Shown: positions 5,587 through 7,880 of the stretch, piece after piece
Numbering within the stretch: position 1 is the first letter of the stretch
Layout of the letters: each line of letters starts with the position of its first letter
Assembly: GCA_002825515.1 (NCBI GenBank)
Contig: PJET01000191.1
Location: 1 to 7,880 of the forward strand
Origin: Candidatus Thorarchaeota archaeon MP11T_1
Lineage (GTDB): Archaea; Asgardarchaeota; Thorarchaeia; Thorarchaeales; Thorarchaeaceae
Length of the DNA: 7,880 nucleotides
Direction of reading: 5' to 3'
The notes under the pieces: model-generated
Told to the model about the DNA's origin: nothing
What the model saw: the letters and a program-made list of their open reading frames with translations, nothing else
Database searches by the model: none
Position numbers and translations under genes: made by a program

Positions 5587-6666
5587 CTAATAATCACGCT
5601 GTATCAGGAAATTAGACATCCCAATGAGGAAATCCTTGTATTTTGGATTCAACGGTGGTTCAGCATTTTCTAGTGCCGCTTGGCCTGTTGTGAGCAGATA
5701 ATCCATTTGCTTCTGACATGCTTCCAAAGCTCCCGATTCACGGAAAATTGCTCTTACTCCCTCCACCTCATCATCGCTCATCCCATCCTTTCCAAGCAAC
5801 TTGTCCAGCTTCTTTCTCTGTTCGGGATTTACTCTCTCATATGCCTCAAACACGAGTAAGGTCTTCTTACCCTCACGAATGTCGCCTGATGTCGATTTAC
5901 CAGTTTTCGCCTCATCCCCAAAAGATCCCAGAATGTCGTCTTGGACCTGAAATGCCTTTCCAACATTGATTCCAAACTCTTCGAATGCGTGTACTTGCGA
6001 CTCAGAAGCACGTGCCATTGCCGCCCCCATCATCAAAGAACGGTCAAAAAGAACCGCGGTCTTCATTCGAACCATCTGGAGATACATCTCAGTGTTCGCC
6101 TCTTTGTCAGAGATCATATTCATTTCAAGTAATACCCCATCTACAAGGTTCTGGAATGAAAATTCGTAGTAGTGATGACAGAGCGCTGAAACATCTGCAT
6201 CTAGTTTTGCTTCTGTTATCGCCGACGCTCCTAGATTGATTAGAGAATCTCCTCCAAGAATAGCCATTGTCATTCCATAGTCAAAAGCACCCTCTTTTTT
6301 CCCACCTCCATGAAGATACAAGTCTCTATAGGTTGCATGGAATGTTTTCCCACCACGTCGCGTTTCATCGTGGTCAATCAAGTCATCATGTAGGAGAGAG
6401 CCGTTATGCAATATCTCCACTGAGCAAGCAGCTGTATACAAGTGATCAATGTCAACCTCTTCCTTGATAGCTTTATAACCAACTACAACAAGAACTGGGC
6501 GCAGTCTTTTTCCACCACGGGTCATATACTCCTTGACATTCTCATAGTACTGTTTGTGCCAAGAACTCAGCTTAGCTGCACTCTCGATTTTGCTGTCAAG
6601 GAACTCTCTCAGGGCTATCTCAACAGACTTGACTTCTTCTTTTAGGATATCCAAGTACTCAGACAA
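5587..6666 (-). CDS. Trans-polyprenyl diphosphate synthase (GGPP/longer-chain type)
   Basis: This enzyme condenses isopentenyl diphosphate onto an allylic diphosphate to build the all-trans chain of archaeal lipids or quinones. The frame is open to a TTG at 6729 (380 residues). I prefer TTG 6666 (359 residues), because GAGGG lies six bases before it and the residues upstream do not look conserved. Numbering from 6666: GGKRLRP at 51-57, first Asp-rich motif DDLIDHDETRRG at 94-105, LGGD at 137-140, KT at 202-203, second motif QVQDDILGSFGD at 240-251, and GDIREGKKT at 261-269. All catalytic residues are present. The residue five before the first motif is Gly89, which is small; a bulky residue there limits chain length in some C20 synthases. 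A Gly/Lys-rich insert (about 119-129) lies between the first motif and LGGD. The gene is divergent from a UbiE-like gene and 79 bases upstream of the VOC gene. Confidence 0.92.
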   Translation of the reverse strand: MSEYLDILKEEVKSVEIALREFLDSKIESAAKLSSWHKQYYENVKEYMTRGGKRLRPVLVVVGYKAIKEEVDIDHLYTAACSVEILHNGSLLHDDLIDHDETRRGGKTFHATYRDLYLHGGGKKEGAFDYGMTMAILGGDSLINLGASAITEAKLDADVSALCHHYYEFSFQNLVDGVLLEMNMISDKEANTEMYLQMVRMKTAVLFDRSLMMGAAMARASESQVHAFEEFGINVGKAFQVQDDILGSFGDEAKTGKSTSGDIREGKKTLLVFEAYERVNPEQRKKLDKLLGKDGMSDDEVEGVRAIFRESGALEACQKQMDYLLTTGQAALENAEPPLNPKYKDFLIGMSNFLIQRDY

Positions 6667-6763
6667 TGTCAACCCTCTCTCTGACTGCTTGGACCACCTC
6701 TGCCTTAATAGGATTACTAAATCTGTCAACTCGAGATGAGTAAATCGTCGAACAATTAGACAT
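6659..6763 (-). CDS. Possible 34-residue upstream reading frame overlapping the prenyl synthase start
   Basis: ATG at 6763 opens a frame of 34 codons whose TGA (6661-6659) lies just inside the prenyl synthase gene if that gene starts at TTG 6666. The predicted peptide contains NPIKAEVVQAVRERVD and looks more protein-like than the competing frame over the same bases (RQRWSKQSERGL). It may be a short peptide coupled to the synthase, or the real N-terminus joined by a frameshift in the assembly, or chance. I recognise no family. Confidence 0.25.
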   Translation of the reverse strand: MSNCSTIYSSRVDRFSNPIKAEVVQAVRERVDIV

Positions 6764-6824
6764 GTGCTTCTTAAAATCTTTCACTCTATTTCCAAAGAGG
6801 GTAAGTAGCAGTCACAATGGTCAA

Positions 6825-6832
6825 CATTATCA
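6825..6832 (+). promoter_or_regulatory. Weak candidate TATA box for the UbiE-like gene
   Basis: CATTATCA lies 38-45 bases before the preferred ATG at 6870, predicting a leader of about 15 bases. The match to a consensus box is weak, and the region also serves the divergent prenyl synthase gene. Confidence 0.25.
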
Positions 6833-6869
6833 ACGGTACAACTCATGCTCTTGCCAGGTTGATGAATTG

Positions 6870-7562
6870 ATGAGTAATGGAATTCTCAAGGTTTTCTCAG
6901 AGGTTGCACATCAGTATGAACTAATCAACCATGTACTTACTTTTGGACTTGATATTCCTTGGAGAAAAAAAGCCGCTCAAATTGCTACGGTAGGAGGTGG
7001 TACTCACTGGTTGGAGGTATGTAGTGGGACCGGTGACATGGCGGTGAATCTCCTAAAATATGCAAATCACAAAACTAGACTTGTAGTTTCTGATTTTTCT
7101 TTCCCAATGCTATCGAAAGCTAAGGAGAAGGATGAACTGCAAGTAGCATCTATTTCGCTCTCTGATTCAATTGAGTTACCATTTCCTAATGATACATTTG
7201 ATCTGGTGACAATATCCTTTGCAACTCGAAACATCACTCCCACCCGCGAGAAACTGGTCAGTTTTTTCAAAGAATTTCAGCGCGTATTGAAACCTGGTGG
7301 TCGTTTCATCAATCTTGAAACTAGTCAACCTGCATGGACACCATTCAGAATCGCTTTTCGTCTTTACACAAAACAAGTAATCAAATTGGTTGGTAGATTA
7401 ATCTCAGGATCAAAAACTGGATACGCCTATCTCGCGCACACTGTTCCTCGCTTCTTCAATGCCGATGATCTCTCAGACATCTTATACGAGTCAGGATTTT
7501 CAGAAGTGAATTACGTAACCATGACTTTCGGAGCGGTAGCAGTCCATCGAGCAATCAAGTGA
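6870..7562 (+). CDS. UbiE/MenG-type quinone C-methyltransferase
   Basis: A class I SAM-dependent methyltransferase of 230 residues from ATG 6870. An ATG at 6762 would add 36 residues of Cys/Ser/His-rich sequence that does not resemble the family, so it is rejected. Numbering from 6870: VFSEVAHQYELINHVLTFGLDIPWRKKAA (8-36) corresponds to the FxxvAxxYDxmNxxxSxGxxxxWR start of UbiE proteins. SAM motif I is LEVCSGTGDM (48-57), the ribose-binding acid is D75, LPFPNDTFDLVTISFATRNI lies at 103-122, and RVLKPGGRFINLETS at 138-152 fits the second UbiE signature exactly. In the family these enzymes methylate the ring of demethylmenaquinone or an equivalent prenylated quinol. The divergent polyprenyl diphosphate synthase supports a quinone role. 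Closely related paralogues can use other substrates, so the exact acceptor is unproven. It probably acts at the inner face of the membrane. Confidence 0.82.
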   Translation: MSNGILKVFSEVAHQYELINHVLTFGLDIPWRKKAAQIATVGGGTHWLEVCSGTGDMAVNLLKYANHKTRLVVSDFSFPMLSKAKEKDELQVASISLSDSIELPFPNDTFDLVTISFATRNITPTREKLVSFFKEFQRVLKPGGRFINLETSQPAWTPFRIAFRLYTKQVIKLVGRLISGSKTGYAYLAHTVPRFFNADDLSDILYESGFSEVNYVTMTFGAVAVHRAIK

Positions 7563-7819
7563 TTCTTGTCTGTATCTAAAAGGCGAATGATTTTACTAGA
7601 TTTGTGGAAAAGTGAGCACCTATACAATACTGTATGTTTCAAACATCAACAATTGGAATAGAATTGATTTTTCCCCGTGTTGTTCCACTTCTATTTTTTC
7701 TCTATACACTAGCAAACCTGAATCGCCTTGGAATCGGACGACTCCTCCACGCGTTATAGTCAAGCTTCTTATTTTCATTAGGCTACTAGTTGTAGGATTC
7801 TATCTTTGGTATCTCTAGA
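7563..7819. other. Convergent intergenic region
   Basis: These 257 bases separate the ends of the UbiE-like gene and the minus-strand gene at the right edge. A plus-strand 68-codon frame from GTG 7612 and a 41-codon frame from ATG 7634 to TAG 7759 both run here. The second is very hydrophobic (FPRVVPLLFFLYTLANLN). Neither has a recognisable motif or a ribosome binding site. A 5-bp hairpin (ATACA at 7622-7626 with TGTAT at 7631-7635) and several short T runs could help end transcription. Confidence 0.4.
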
Positions 7820-7879
7820 CTACAGCTTGATTGTCTTTCCTTCCTTCCTACTTTGTTCTGCTGCAAATGTCATCAAGTG
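7820..7879 (-). CDS. C-terminal end of a minus-strand gene, probably a Gfo/Idh/MocA-type oxidoreductase (5' partial)
   Basis: Read from the right edge on the minus strand, one frame gives HLMTFAAEQSRKEGKTIKL and then TAG (7822-7820); base 7880 is the last base of the previous codon. The other two minus-strand frames are either broken early or run into low-quality sequence. The helix with AAExSRKEG followed by a short basic, hydrophobic end looks like the last helix of Gfo/Idh/MocA-family NAD(P)-dependent sugar or polyol dehydrogenases, which commonly close with (A/S)A..SR.EG..V.L. Only 19 residues are visible, so the family is a tentative call; that a gene ends here is more certain. It is convergent with the UbiE-like gene. 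Confidence 0.5.
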   Translation of the reverse strand, partial: HLMTFAAEQSRKEGKTIKL

Positions 7880-7880
7880 T

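Noticed and set aside
6762..6869. N-terminal extension of the UbiE-like protein from ATG 6762
   Set aside because: The 36 extra residues are Ser/Cys/His-rich and unlike the family, whose proteins begin close to the VFSEVAHQYELIN segment. The region is better read as the divergent promoter.
1..7880. CRISPR arrays, insertion sequences, rRNA, integrase or attachment sites
   Set aside because: No regularly spaced repeats, transposase motifs, terminal inverted repeats or rRNA stretches were seen on either strand.

Overview
The window looks archaeal. Likely starts lie close behind TATA-like boxes, giving leaderless or short-leader transcripts. Where Shine-Dalgarno sequences occur they are of the GGTGAT/GAGGTG type. 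Other hints are a small zinc-ribbon/two-helix membrane protein, a prenyl synthase with archaeal-style motifs, and the trace of a small Lrp/AsnC-like regulator. By eye the GC content is low to moderate, around 40-45%. An Asgard archaeon (for example a Thorarchaeia relative) would fit the gene repertoire, but no marker gene is present, so this is only a guess.

Layout, left to right: (1) the ATPase-domain end of a sensor histidine kinase (+), cut by the window edge; (2) about 340 bases with no convincing gene; (3) a UbiA-family membrane prenyltransferase (+) whose second Asp-rich motif is degenerate; (4) a zinc-ribbon two-helix membrane protein (+); (5) a minus-strand two-gene operon with a one-base stop/start overlap: a B12-domain radical SAM enzyme followed by a six-helix membrane protein with conserved-looking Cys/His clusters; (6) a 409-base gap holding the promoter of that operon, a decayed helix-turn-helix regulator with two internal TGA stops, a stem-loop, and a promoter for the next gene; (7) a flavin-reductase-like FMN protein (+), ending 8 bases from a convergent glyoxalase/VOC protein (-) whose promoter carries a perfect inverted repeat; (8) a trans-polyprenyl diphosphate synthase (-), divergent from a UbiE/MenG-type methyltransferase (+); (9) a convergent gap and the last 19 codons of a minus-strand gene that resembles the end of a Gfo/Idh/MocA oxidoreductase.

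The functional theme is isoprenoid and isoprenoid-quinone chemistry. A polyprenyl diphosphate synthase makes the tail, a UbiA-type enzyme attaches prenyl groups to an acceptor, and a UbiE/MenG-type enzyme C-methylates the ring. The first and last of these are divergent neighbours. The prenyltransferase is about 4 kb away and unusual, so it may act on something other than a quinone ring. The radical SAM/membrane-protein pair is the most open question: it could modify a lipid or other membrane-bound substrate, but nothing in the sequence fixes the substrate.
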